A DNA stretch of 57,930 nt, taken from assembly GCA_947591785.1 (NCBI GenBank), contig CANQDK010000009.1, forward strand, positions 1 through 57,930. Direction: 5' to 3'. Source of the DNA: an uncultured Clostridia bacterium. GTDB lineage: Bacteria > Bacillota > Clostridia > Christensenellales > UBA1242. The notes below the pieces were generated by a model, which was not told where the DNA came from, did no database searches, and worked only from the letters and a program-made list of their open reading frames with translations. A program made the translations under genes and the position numbers. Positions 17,378-26,008 of this stretch are shown here, in pieces (the stretch's first letter is position 1; each line of letters opens with the position of its first letter).

Positions 17378-18457
17378 TTAAAATTTAAGAATTTCTTTCA
17401 TCCAAATTTTAGAAGCAGAAAGCACTTTTCTTTTGTTTCCATCAATATTAAAACCAGAGGCACAAACATGTCCTCCTCCGCCAAAAGTGGAAGCAAATTT
17501 TTGAGCATTTATCCCTTTTGTTCTAATGCTCACCTTAAATTTTCCAGGCAAATATTCCATACACAAAAAAGATGCAAGAACGCCATCAAGATTAATAATC
17601 AAATTTGTGTATTTCTTTATCATCTCTTGATCAACAGCCATCTTTTTTATATCTTTCAAAGTGAAGATTGTTGTTCCAACAGTTTTTTCTTTGTTAAACT
17701 TTGTAGATGAAATAATCTTGTTTTGAATCTCAATATCTTTTAAAGAATTTTTACGAAACATTTTATCATAAACAAACTGAACATCTGCTCCCAAATCAAA
17801 AAGTTGGGTTGCATCAATAAGAACTTCATGAGTTAGGTTTGAATGAAGAAATCTGCCAGTGTCACCAATAATTCCTGCCCACAAATATGTTGCAATTTGT
17901 GGCGTTACTTTTTGCTTGTTCTCTTGCATAAAATGAAGAATCATTTGACAGCAAGCAGCGTTGCTTGTATCAATTATCTGATTGTCCGTGATTTTTGTAT
18001 CATGAAGATGATGGTCAATATTAACAACCTTTTTCACTTTTTTAATCTCATCAATAAAGCAAGTTTGAACACGCGTAAGATTGTTAAGGTCAACAATAAC
18101 AACCAAATCAAATTCTTGACTTGAAAAATCTGTGCGAACTTCATTTAAAGGAAAAATTTCATCAAGAAAACAATAGGCATTTTTAATTGCAAAACAATCA
18201 GCTTTCTTGCCCATATTTCTGCACATATCACGCAAAGCAAACATAGCACCATAAGAATCGGCATCAGGATTGATATGCCCAAATATTGCAACAGAGCTAG
18301 AGTGCATAAAGAACGAAAACATTTGTTTGCTGGAAATATTTTTATGTAAATTTTCGCTTGTTTTTTCATTCTTAGATTGCTTATTTGCTTTGGAACAAGT
18401 TTCTAAATTTTTCTCATTAGACAAAGATTCCACATTTGCAGACGACTTATTCTTCAT
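17378..18457 (-). CDS. nrnA: DHH/DHHA1 phosphoesterase, NrnA-like
   Basis: A bifunctional oligoribonuclease/pAp phosphatase family member. Motifs: GHINPDADSYG near residue 60, VVIVDLNN near 111, NIDHHLHD (the DHH motif) near 137, and the DHHA1 signature GGGGHVCASGF near the C-terminus. 359 residues, the excess being a roughly 48-residue Lys/Ser/Asn-rich N-terminal extension of low complexity. The start overlaps the rbfA stop by 11 bases, with GAGG of its ribosome binding site inside rbfA, so translation is coupled. Confidence 0.93.
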   Translation of the reverse strand: MKNKSSANVESLSNEKNLETCSKANKQSKNEKTSENLHKNISSKQMFSFFMHSSSVAIFGHINPDADSYGAMFALRDMCRNMGKKADCFAIKNAYCFLDEIFPLNEVRTDFSSQEFDLVVIVDLNNLTRVQTCFIDEIKKVKKVVNIDHHLHDTKITDNQIIDTSNAACCQMILHFMQENKQKVTPQIATYLWAGIIGDTGRFLHSNLTHEVLIDATQLFDLGADVQFVYDKMFRKNSLKDIEIQNKIISSTKFNKEKTVGTTIFTLKDIKKMAVDQEMIKKYTNLIINLDGVLASFLCMEYLPGKFKVSIRTKGINAQKFASTFGGGGHVCASGFNIDGNKRKVLSASKIWMKEILKF

Positions 18458-18806
18458 CGTCCACCTCTGGAATGTTAAGATTTCTTAAAATTTCTTCAAC
18501 GCGAATTGCACTCATAGTGCTTTTATCAACAACAAATTTTATTTTTGGAACTTGTGGCATCTTGACAAGTTTTGCCAGTTCACGCTTGATATACCCCTCA
18601 CTTTTTTGTAAAACATTTGTGACATTGACAATTTGTTCAACATCTAAGACGCTTACCTTAGCTTTACAAAATTTAAAATCTGGAGTTGTTTCAACTTCTG
18701 TTATGCTGACAATTTGATTCAATCTTGGGTCATTCATTTTTTCTTTGATAATTTCAATAAGTGCTTTTTGAATTTCACTATTGGCTCTATCCATTCTATT
18801 TGCCAT
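18447..18806 (-). CDS. rbfA: Ribosome-binding factor A
   Basis: A small KH-type protein needed for late 30S maturation. 119 residues starting MANRMDRANSEIQKALIEII, with the family ending around VPKIKFVVDKSTMSAIRVEEIL. The start at 18806 sits eight bases after GGAGG. An ATG five codons upstream overlaps that site and is rejected. It follows infB by 117 bases, a gap that contains a palindromic element. Confidence 0.95.
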   Translation of the reverse strand: MANRMDRANSEIQKALIEIIKEKMNDPRLNQIVSITEVETTPDFKFCKAKVSVLDVEQIVNVTNVLQKSEGYIKRELAKLVKMPQVPKIKFVVDKSTMSAIRVEEILRNLNIPEVDDEE

Positions 18807-18833
18807 AATTTTTACCTCCATAAAATTTCAATA

Positions 18834-18874
18834 TGTGGTGTATTATGCATAGAAATATCTTGCATACTACCACA
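18834..18874. repeat. Short palindromic intergenic element, copy 3
   Basis: TGTGGTGTATTATGCA and TGCATACTACCACA form a stem with an 11-base loop in the infB-rbfA spacer, upstream of the rbfA ribosome binding site. It is related to copies at 2884 and 6592 but with a longer loop. Confidence 0.45.
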
Positions 18875-18923
18875 AAATATTGATTTAAACAAAAAGGAAT
18901 TATATTCCAAAAAACACAATTCC

Positions 18924-21521
18924 TTAATCGTTTTTAATCTCTTGCTTAATGTAACATTCAATGATATCCCCTTCAGCAAAGTCAATATTATCTTTGAGCT
19001 TAATTCCGCACTCAAAACCTTTTGCAACTTCGCTCTTTTCATCTTTAACAATTTTCAAAGATTCAACAGTTGTGCTTGCAATTTCTTCTTTTCCACGTTT
19101 TATTTTTGCAATAGCATTTCTTTGGATTTTTCCATCAAGCACATAACTTCCAGCAACCTTACCAGCAGTTGAAAGTTTGAATATAACTCTAATTTCGGCA
19201 CTTCCAATATATTTTTCTTCATATTTGATTGCCATAAGTCCCTTTGAGAGTCTTGTTATTTGGTCAACAACTTCATATATGATTTTCGATTCAATCATTT
19301 GCACTTTCAAACTTTCAATCATTTGAGTGATTTTTGTTGGCGTTTTCAAATTGAATGCAATAAGAATTGCTCCAGTTGTTTGTGCAAGAAGAACGTCACT
19401 TTCGCTTATTGCACCTGCACCACTATGCAAGCATACAACTTTCACTTCGTCATTTCTAATTCCTTCAAGAGAACCTCTTAATGCTTCAACTGAACCTTGT
19501 GTGTCCGCCTTGATAATAATATTAAGACTTTTAAGATTTCCTTCATGAACTCTGCTCATAAAATCGTCTGCACTCACTCCAGATGTGTGACGAGCACGTT
19601 CTTCCTTGATTTTGTTTATCCTCTCATTGATAACTTGTTTTGACAAAGCTTCTTCAACAGCATAAACAGCATCGCCAGAATTTGGCACTTCGTTAAATCC
19701 CATAACAGCAACAGGTGTTGATGGTGGTGCTTTTTTAAGAGGTTTCCCATTTTCGTCAAACATTGCCTTAACTTTTCCGTAAGTTATGCCTGACATAATG
19801 TTATCACCAATTTTAAGAGTTCCGTTTTGAACCAAAATTGTTGCAACTGGTCCACGAGTTTTATCAAGTTCAGCTTCAATAATTGTTCCTGTTGCCATTT
19901 TGTTTGGATTTGCTTTAAGTTCAGCGACTTCGGCAACAAGCAATATCATTTTTTTCAGTTCGTCAAGCCCCATTCCAGTTTTTGCTGAAATAGGAACACA
20001 GATTGCATCTCCGCCCCATTCTTCTGGCAAAATACCATGCTCAGTCAACTGTTGTTTAACACGGTCTGGATTTGCTTCTGGCTTATCCATTTTGTTGATT
20101 GCAACAATCATTGGAACTTTTGCTGCTTTGATATGATTTATAGCCTCGACTGTTTGTGGCATGATTCCATCATCTGCAGCAACAACAAGGATTGCAATAT
20201 CTGTCACTTCCGCACCTCTAGCACGCATAGCTGTGAACGCAGCATGTCCAGGAGTGTCAATGAAAGTGATTTTTTCTCCATTAAATGAAATTTGATATGC
20301 TCCAATTTTTTGAGTGATTCCACCTGCTTCACCCAAAACAACATTTGTTTTTCTAAATGCATCAAGAAGTGAAGTTTTTCCGTGGTCAACATGTCCCATA
20401 ACCGTCACAACAGGTGGTCTTGGACGCAAATCCTTGTCATCATCAATTTCACTTGAAACATCAAGAAGTTTTTCTTCATAAGTTTTGTCAAGTTTAAGCT
20501 CAAGTGTCACTCCAAACTCACTTGAAACAAGTTCTGCAGTATCAAAATCAATTGCACTGTTAATTGTTGCCATAACACCCAAAAGCATCAATTTCTTTAC
20601 AATTTCAGCAACAGGTTTTCCAATTTTCTCAGAAAGTTCTTTCACAGTAACTTCGCGAGAAGTTAAGACAGCATGAGTAACTGTTGGAGCAACAACAACT
20701 TGCATTTCTTTTTTCTTCTTTATAAGTTTTCTTGAACCCATTGTGGTTTCTTCAAAACCGTCTTCATCCATGACAAGAATATTGTTTTGTTTTCCTTGTT
20801 GTTGTCTTGCTTTAGCATTTGATTTTTTTGTTTCGTCAATATTTCTTCGCTGTTTATTTTTATTGCCAAAATTACGTTCTGGAGTCGCAAGAACAGAACT
20901 GTCCTCGGTTGGTTGATTAAATGTTTTAAAATTGTTTGCCCTTGTAGAAACAAAAGGATTATTACGATTCTGTCCAAATGGCCTGTTTGATGAACCTTGT
21001 GGCCTGTTACCACCCTGACTAGAATTTCCAAAAGGACGATTTTGATTGTTAAACTTTCCGCCACGATTTTGTTGTTGATTTCTTTGTCCATCACGCACAA
21101 AGTTTCCATTATTTCCATTAAAGTTTCTTTGCTGAACATTTTGTCCTCTAGGATTAAACCTATCACCTTGGCCATCAAATTTCCTAAAATTATTTTGTCC
21201 ACCATTTCCCTGCGAGAAAATTTGTTGTTTCTTTGTTTCAACACGAACTTCTTCGTTCTTCTTTTCATCAACAACATTTTTTTCTTGTTTTTCAGCGAGA
21301 GACTTTAGTTCTTCTTCTTTCTGTTTTTTCAAAAGTTCAGCGTTTTTTCTTTCCTCTTCCGCCTTCTCTTGTGCAAGAAGTTTTGATTTTCTCTCATTTA
21401 AGGATTTTGAAAAATTATCAACATCAGTTCTTGCCTGTTTAATGGATAATAAAATATTCTGCAAAGTTCCGTCTTTTTGCAAACTGTTTATTGTTTTTAA
21501 TGCGTTAAGTTGTTGTGCCAA
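18924..21521 (-). CDS. infB: Translation initiation factor IF-2
   Basis: The GTPase that places initiator tRNA on the 30S subunit. 865 residues. An N-terminal helix and a charged coiled region are followed by a Gln/Asn/Gly/Arg-rich disordered stretch (about 105-215, with many RGG-, NGN- and QQQ-like runs). An IF2_N fold near 295-345 precedes the G domain: GHVDHGKTS near 375, DTPGHAAF, and NKMDKP. Domains II-IV follow and end with [11 protein letters not shown]. It follows ylxQ by 16 bases. The low-complexity linker is more Asn/Gln-rich than usual. Confidence 0.97.
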   Translation of the reverse strand: MAQQLNALKTINSLQKDGTLQNILLSIKQARTDVDNFSKSLNERKSKLLAQEKAEEERKNAELLKKQKEEELKSLAEKQEKNVVDEKKNEEVRVETKKQQIFSQGNGGQNNFRKFDGQGDRFNPRGQNVQQRNFNGNNGNFVRDGQRNQQQNRGGKFNNQNRPFGNSSQGGNRPQGSSNRPFGQNRNNPFVSTRANNFKTFNQPTEDSSVLATPERNFGNKNKQRRNIDETKKSNAKARQQQGKQNNILVMDEDGFEETTMGSRKLIKKKKEMQVVVAPTVTHAVLTSREVTVKELSEKIGKPVAEIVKKLMLLGVMATINSAIDFDTAELVSSEFGVTLELKLDKTYEEKLLDVSSEIDDDKDLRPRPPVVTVMGHVDHGKTSLLDAFRKTNVVLGEAGGITQKIGAYQISFNGEKITFIDTPGHAAFTAMRARGAEVTDIAILVVAADDGIMPQTVEAINHIKAAKVPMIVAINKMDKPEANPDRVKQQLTEHGILPEEWGGDAICVPISAKTGMGLDELKKMILLVAEVAELKANPNKMATGTIIEAELDKTRGPVATILVQNGTLKIGDNIMSGITYGKVKAMFDENGKPLKKAPPSTPVAVMGFNEVPNSGDAVYAVEEALSKQVINERINKIKEERARHTSGVSADDFMSRVHEGNLKSLNIIIKADTQGSVEALRGSLEGIRNDEVKVVCLHSGAGAISESDVLLAQTTGAILIAFNLKTPTKITQMIESLKVQMIESKIIYEVVDQITRLSKGLMAIKYEEKYIGSAEIRVIFKLSTAGKVAGSYVLDGKIQRNAIAKIKRGKEEIASTTVESLKIVKDEKSEVAKGFECGIKLKDNIDFAEGDIIECYIKQEIKND

Positions 21522-21537
21522 ACCTTTCTCCTTATTT

Positions 21538-21855
21538 TTATTTTTCAGTTTTTGTTTCTATTTTTTCTCTTATTGTGTCGCTAAAGCCTTTATTTTTAAT
21601 TCCAACCACTTTACAATTCTCGATTGAAAGAATTTCATTTAATGAATCTAATTTCAAAAGTTCTACCGCTCTTTTTTTTGCTAAAAATTCCATTTCTCGC
21701 ATCAAACTTTTCCCTGCAGTGTTGTCAATCAAAAGCAAATAGAGTTTTTTTTCATAGCCCTTCAAATTATCTGAACCAATAATCAAAGCTCCTGCCTTGT
21801 GTGCTAATCCAAGGATTCCTTTAAGTTCGCTCAATTTCTTTTCCAATTTCTTCAT
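21538..21855 (-). CDS. ylxQ: L7Ae-family ribosomal-like protein YlxQ
   Basis: A 105-residue L7Ae/L30e-fold protein, probably binding kink-turn RNA. ILGLAHKAGALIIGSDN near residue 14 is the recognisable part. The ATG at 21855 has GAGG just upstream and lies inside ylxR, giving a 35-base overlap. It is placed between ylxR and infB as in Bacillus. Confidence 0.88.
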   Translation of the reverse strand: MKKLEKKLSELKGILGLAHKAGALIIGSDNLKGYEKKLYLLLIDNTAGKSLMREMEFLAKKRAVELLKLDSLNEILSIENCKVVGIKNKGFSDTIREKIETKTEK

Positions 21856-22090
21856 ACACCTCTGCTGGAACATTACATTTAAATGACTTATTTAAACTTT
21901 TTTGTTTGCAAAGTTTTTCATAACATTCTTTATCTTTGCAGACATAAGCACCTCTGCCATTTGCTTTTCCAGTTCTATCAACAAAAATTTCTCCGTCCTT
22001 ATTCTTCACGATACGCAAAAGAATTTTTTTGTCGCTTTGTGCCTTACAAACAACACATGTTCTCAGTTTTTCTTTGGATTTATTCTGCAT
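21821..22090 (-). CDS. ylxR: YlxR family RNA-binding protein
   Basis: An 89-residue DUF448 protein of the nusA operon. The signature RTCVVCKAQSDKKILLRIV is followed by DRTGKANGRGAYVCKD with further cysteines. In Bacillus it influences RNase P and sporulation-related expression. The ATG at 22090 follows GAGG. The GTG two codons earlier overlaps that site. Confidence 0.92.
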   Translation of the reverse strand: MQNKSKEKLRTCVVCKAQSDKKILLRIVKNKDGEIFVDRTGKANGRGAYVCKDKECYEKLCKQKSLNKSFKCNVPAEVYEEIGKEIERT

Positions 22091-22115
22091 TTTCACCTCA
22101 ACTTACAACAATGAT

Positions 22116-23309
22116 TTATTCGTTTTTATTGTCGCTATCTAAATCACCAATTTCTTCAAATTCACTTTCAATAGGTTCAAGTTCTTCCAAATCACTCATA
22201 TCAAAAGAAGTGTCATCTGAAAGTTCAGTAAGTTCATAATCTGTGTCGTTTTTCTGTGTTTGAGCAGGCTTAATGAAACTTTCAGGCTTAACATCAATCT
22301 TCCATCCTGTAAGTTTTGCTGCAAGTCTAACATTTTGCCCATTTTTGCCAATTGCTAAGGACAATTTGTCATCAGGAACAATAACTTGTGACATATTTAA
22401 ACTGTCATTTGTCTCAACTGACAAAACTTTTGCAGGACTCAACGCTCTTGCAATATATTCAAGTGGGTCATCACTATATTCCACAAGGTCAATTTTTTCG
22501 CCATTAAGTTCGTTTATAATAGTGTTAATTCTTGTTCCACGATTTCCAACGCATGCTCCTATTGCATCAACATTTGGTTTATCTGTGAACACAGCAACTT
22601 TACAACGATTTCCTGCATCACGAGCAATGTTTTTAATTTTAACTTCTCCGCTTGCAACTTCTGGGATTTCAAGTTCAAAAAGTTTTCTAACAAATCCAAT
22701 ATTGCTTCTTGAAACCTGAATTTGTGGGCCTTTAAAACTGTCCTTAATTTTTTTGACATAAACCTTAACCCTGTCACCAACATTAAACTTGTCACCAGGA
22801 ATTTGGTCGTTTTTCATTAAAGCTCCCTCAGTGTTTGTGCCAGCTATTTGAACAAAAACTGTGTCGCCATCAATCCTTTTGACAATTGTAGTCAAAAGTT
22901 CATCTTCTTTCTCTGCAAGTTCGCTTATTGCAGTTTGGCGTTCCATTTCGCGAAGTTTTTGCATAACAACCTGTTTTGCAGTTTGTGCAGCAATACGCCC
23001 AAAGTCTTTTGTTGTTTCTTCAACCATAACAATATCGCCAACTTTGTATGATTTTTTAAGTTCGCGTGCATCAGTCAAAGAAATTTGTTTATCAGGGTCT
23101 TCAACTTCATCAACAACCGTTTTATAAGAGTAGATTCTAATTGTGCTTCTCTCTGGATAAAGCTTCACCATTGCAGATTTTGCTTCTCCATACATTTTCT
23201 TATACGCAGATGTCAAAGCAGTTTCAAGTGTTTGAATAAATGTGTCTGCATCAATCTTTTTTTCAGTTTGAAGGTCTTCAAGTGCTTTAAAAAAATCTTT
23301 ATTTACCAT
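22116..23309 (-). CDS. nusA: Transcription termination/antitermination protein NusA
   Basis: Binds RNA polymerase and nascent RNA and modulates pausing and termination. 397 residues: an N-terminal RNAP-binding domain (about 1-130), an S1 domain (GDTVFVQIAGTNTEGAL), KH1 with IGACVGNRGTRI near 245, and KH2 with SLAIGKNGQNVRLAAKLTGW near 320. It then ends in an acidic tail of about 50 residues. The ATG follows AAGGAG. Downstream of rimP. Confidence 0.97.
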   Translation of the reverse strand: MVNKDFFKALEDLQTEKKIDADTFIQTLETALTSAYKKMYGEAKSAMVKLYPERSTIRIYSYKTVVDEVEDPDKQISLTDARELKKSYKVGDIVMVEETTKDFGRIAAQTAKQVVMQKLREMERQTAISELAEKEDELLTTIVKRIDGDTVFVQIAGTNTEGALMKNDQIPGDKFNVGDRVKVYVKKIKDSFKGPQIQVSRSNIGFVRKLFELEIPEVASGEVKIKNIARDAGNRCKVAVFTDKPNVDAIGACVGNRGTRINTIINELNGEKIDLVEYSDDPLEYIARALSPAKVLSVETNDSLNMSQVIVPDDKLSLAIGKNGQNVRLAAKLTGWKIDVKPESFIKPAQTQKNDTDYELTELSDDTSFDMSDLEELEPIESEFEEIGDLDSDNKNE

Positions 23310-23476
23310 TTTATGTCTCCTTAATTCAATAATATTACTTTTAATTTTTAATTTTGCTTTTATAAATCAACAATTAAAACAAATATCAATTAACTTATTT
23401 AATTTATATTATCTTTTTTATCTTTCTAATTTTAATTTAATCAATATTTTGTGATTTTGAAAGAATAATTTTTTAA

Positions 23477-23935
23477 TCAAACTTCTATAACCAGTTTAAC
23501 ATTTGCAATTTTTTCTCTTTCAAATGTGATTTGTTCTTTTTCTGTTTTAAGAGTCAAGTCTTTTTCTGTGAAGGAAATCAAATTTCCAACATAAACTTTA
23601 TTTCCATTTTGTTTTGAGAAAAGAGTTACTTCAACTTTCTCATTCAAATGACGATTTAAATCACGATTTGTCTTTAGTGGTCTGTCCAATCCTGGTGAAG
23701 AAACCACCAAAGTGTAAGGTTTGTCATCTGTTGGATTTATCTCATCAAGAAGTGGGTCTATTTTTCTGCTTACAATTTCACAATCATCAATTGTCACCCC
23801 TTCATCTCTGTCTATTGTGAAAATAAGACTCATACCACCATTTTCTTTAACATATTCAACATCAACAAGTTCGTAGCCCATATCCTTTATGATGCCACCA
23901 AGTTTTTCTTCGCAAATTTGTTTAATTTTTGCCAT
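23477..23935 (-). CDS. rimP: Ribosome maturation factor RimP
   Basis: Promotes 30S assembly. 152 residues. GYELVDVEYVKENGGMSLIFTID is followed by VSSPGLDRPLKTNRDLNRHL, the family core. The ATG at 23935 follows GGAGGAG. The longer frame upstream runs through the leader hairpin and is not coding. It is the first gene of the rimP-nusA-ylxR-ylxQ-infB operon, with a strong promoter at 24014-24042. Confidence 0.95.
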   Translation of the reverse strand: MAKIKQICEEKLGGIIKDMGYELVDVEYVKENGGMSLIFTIDRDEGVTIDDCEIVSRKIDPLLDEINPTDDKPYTLVVSSPGLDRPLKTNRDLNRHLNEKVEVTLFSKQNGNKVYVGNLISFTEKDLTLKTEKEQITFEREKIANVKLVIEV

Positions 23936-23971
23936 AACTCCTCCACATCTTTTATCTTCCATATAAAGCAA

Positions 23972-23997
23972 CGAGGAGGCAAAATTTTGCCCCCTCG
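23972..23997 (-). promoter_or_regulatory. GC-rich hairpin in the rimP-nusA leader, candidate NusA-responsive attenuator
   Basis: CGAGGGGGCAAAA pairs with TTTTGCCTCCTCG (one mismatch, continuous stem) within the first transcribed bases of the operon. The following tract TTGCTTTATAT is only moderately T-rich, like weak terminators that need NusA. In Bacillus subtilis this operon is autoregulated by NusA-dependent termination in its leader. The arrangement here suggests the same. Confidence 0.5.
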
Positions 23998-24013
23998 CTA
24001 AGAAGTTATAGTT

Positions 24014-24042
24014 ATTATAACCCATAGAAATAAATTATGCAA
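24014..24042 (-). promoter_or_regulatory. Promoter of the rimP-nusA-infB operon
   Basis: Minus-strand TTGCAT and TATAAT are 17 bases apart. Predicted transcription starts near 24007, about 10 bases before the leader hairpin. Confidence 0.65.
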
Positions 24043-24207
24043 GTGTTTTGAATAATTTTTTGTTAAAATTTTTAATAATTTTAAATTCTATTTAATTTAT
24101 GCATGTAAAGTTTAATATTAAATCCAAATTATTGTTCTATTTTATATAATATATATTATCAGAAAAAACAAAAAATCAAATTAAAGCATCAAATCAAAAC
24201 TAAAAAA

Positions 24208-25902
24208 TTAAACTTCATTGAGCCTTAACAGAACTTGTGCTGTTGCATAAGCATCATTCCATGCACGATGTGCTCCTTCTAATGAAATTCCAAGAACCTT
24301 TGTGACTGTGCCCAAATTGAAATGTGAAATTTTTAATCTTGCCACACGAGCCTCATTTAGAGTGTCAATAATATCATTATCAAAGTCTAGCCCAAGTAAT
24401 GAAGCTTCTCGACGTATAAAATGAATATCAAAATCAAGAACATTATGTCCAGAAAGCACGCAACCTCTGGTAAATTCATAAAAATCACGAATAACAAGTT
24501 CAACTGGAGGTGCATCAGCCACCATATCATTTGTTATACCCGTTTTCTCTGAAACATCATAAGGAATTGGAATTGTTGGCTTAACAAACGACCAAAATTT
24601 TTCAACAATGTTTCCGTTTTCAATTTTAACAGCACCAATTTCAGTTATTTGAGATTTTTCACGATCAAGACCAGTCGTTTCAAGATCAAAAACAACAATT
24701 GTTTTTCCCATAATCTTGTTGTTATATTTATTTTTTCTTTCAAACATGCTGTTTTGTTCAAGAGCGGTTATTTTTTCAATTTGAACAACCCTGCCATATT
24801 CATCAATTTTAGGTTTATCTGATTTTTCTTGTGTTTGTTTAATTGGATTTGCAAGAGCAATTTTATCCACATAAAGTTGAAGTTTGCCAAGTTGATTTGT
24901 GCGAACATCACCATGCATAGCAACAAACATATTTTCTTCCAAGGCATCCATGTTTCTCTCATAGGTTTTAGGACAGAAATAGATTGCATCAAAACGACCA
25001 TTTTTAATGTCTTGTAGAGATATGTTATAAAAGGATTTTTGTTCACCAATTCTTTTCCCTTTTTTGATAACAAATTCCTTACGTTCAATTTTCCTGATAA
25101 AGCCTGCAATAGTCACATTAGTTTTTTCTGTGCGAATGTTACTGACAAATTCTGGATAAACCACCTTGTCTTTAATAATTTTTTCATCAACACCTGTATC
25201 TTCCAAATTCTCTTTTTCTTCTTTTGAATTGTCGTCTGAGTTTGTTTCTTCTTTCAATATTTTTTCTTCTTCAGCCTGTTTTTCCTTGCTTTTTTCTTTT
25301 TCTTCTTTAAGCCCTTTCACGATTGGAGTTCCAGCAACTGTTTTCAAAATTTCAACACTATATCTCTTTACAACTTGATATGTTGCTTTCATTTGCACAT
25401 TTTCAATGTCAACTTCATCAACAAGTGCAGAGTTTTCAACAGGAACGATAGTAAATTCGACAAGGAAATTTGATTTAAGATATTTTGCAAGCTCCCCTGC
25501 AATATCATGCTCTTTAAAAAGAATTTGAAGTCTTGGACTAAGTTCAATGCTTACACAAACATCAAGAGGACGAATTTCAATTTTTAAATTTTTTTCAGAC
25601 ATATAAGTGCTGACAAGCTTATATTTCTTCTCAAAAAATTCCAACACGGATTTTGTAATAAGTCTGCTCTCAACGAAAACCCTCATAAATTTCACTTTAA
25701 GTGACAATTTTTCAAGTGATAATTGCTCTTTAAGCCAATCAATAATTTCATTTTTTTGTTCAATAGAAAGTTCTGCATCTGTTGAAGGATATAAAAAAGT
25801 CACAACAAGAGAAGCCTCGTTTTTCTTCACAACCACACTTCTTAGGTTGAGATTTTGATACTTATCACCAAATTGGCGTTTAAAATCTTGTTCAAAATTC
25901 AT
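24208..25902 (-). CDS. PolC-derived protein: N-terminal, OB and exonuclease domains without PHP or polymerase
   Basis: 564 residues against about 1430 for PolC. Residues 1-190 resemble the PolC N-terminal region. 195-245 is a charged linker. About 255-350 is an OB-like domain (VTIAGFIRKIERKEF, MHGDVRTNQLGKLQLYVDKI). About 395-560 is a complete DEDDh proofreading exonuclease: FDLETTGL near 403, GHNVLDFDIHF near 480, HRAWNDAYAT near 542. Both halves of the PHP domain that flank the exonuclease in PolC are absent, as is the whole polymerase. The ORF ends cleanly a few residues after the exonuclease, and the following 160 bases are non-coding. It sits at the usual polC position, between rseP and rimP. 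Probably a 3'-5' exonuclease (inference). The ATG lies six bases after a -10 box with no ribosome binding site. Confidence 0.85.
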   Translation of the reverse strand: MNFEQDFKRQFGDKYQNLNLRSVVVKKNEASLVVTFLYPSTDAELSIEQKNEIIDWLKEQLSLEKLSLKVKFMRVFVESRLITKSVLEFFEKKYKLVSTYMSEKNLKIEIRPLDVCVSIELSPRLQILFKEHDIAGELAKYLKSNFLVEFTIVPVENSALVDEVDIENVQMKATYQVVKRYSVEILKTVAGTPIVKGLKEEKEKSKEKQAEEEKILKEETNSDDNSKEEKENLEDTGVDEKIIKDKVVYPEFVSNIRTEKTNVTIAGFIRKIERKEFVIKKGKRIGEQKSFYNISLQDIKNGRFDAIYFCPKTYERNMDALEENMFVAMHGDVRTNQLGKLQLYVDKIALANPIKQTQEKSDKPKIDEYGRVVQIEKITALEQNSMFERKNKYNNKIMGKTIVVFDLETTGLDREKSQITEIGAVKIENGNIVEKFWSFVKPTIPIPYDVSEKTGITNDMVADAPPVELVIRDFYEFTRGCVLSGHNVLDFDIHFIRREASLLGLDFDNDIIDTLNEARVARLKISHFNLGTVTKVLGISLEGAHRAWNDAYATAQVLLRLNEV

Positions 25903-25908
25903 ACTTTT

Positions 25909-25937
25909 ATTTTAAAAGAAAACTTGATTTTTGTCAA
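25909..25937 (-). promoter_or_regulatory. Promoter for a leaderless PolC-derived transcript
   Basis: Minus-strand TTGACA and TAAAAT are exactly 17 bases apart. TAAAAT ends six bases before the ATG at 25902, so the predicted transcript begins at or within a base or two of the start codon. Confidence 0.6.
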
Positions 25938-25961
25938 GCATTTAGAAATTGGATTTATCAC

Positions 25962-25998
25962 AAAAAAAAAGAACAAAGAAGATTGTATTCTTTGTTCC
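25962..25998 (-). terminator. Intrinsic terminator after rseP
   Basis: GAACAAAGAA and TTCTTTGTTC form a perfect 10-base stem with a seven-base loop followed on the minus strand by nine Ts, 12 bases past the rseP stop. It isolates the PolC-derived gene from the rseP operon. Confidence 0.9.
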
Positions 25999-26008
25999 AT
26001 TAAAAACC

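Noticed and set aside
20720-21277. A 185-codon second frame inside infB
   Set aside because: It lies on the same strand in another frame of the low-complexity linker. The true IF-2 frame continues through it, and this frame has no family features.
23936-24025. N-terminal extension of RimP through the longer open frame
   Set aside because: It runs through the leader hairpin and the region right after the promoter. The internal ATG has a perfect GGAGG site.
24043-24207. Decayed remains of the PolC polymerase domain downstream of the truncated gene
   Set aside because: The 165 bases are AT-rich without any coding pattern and are too short to hold a remnant.
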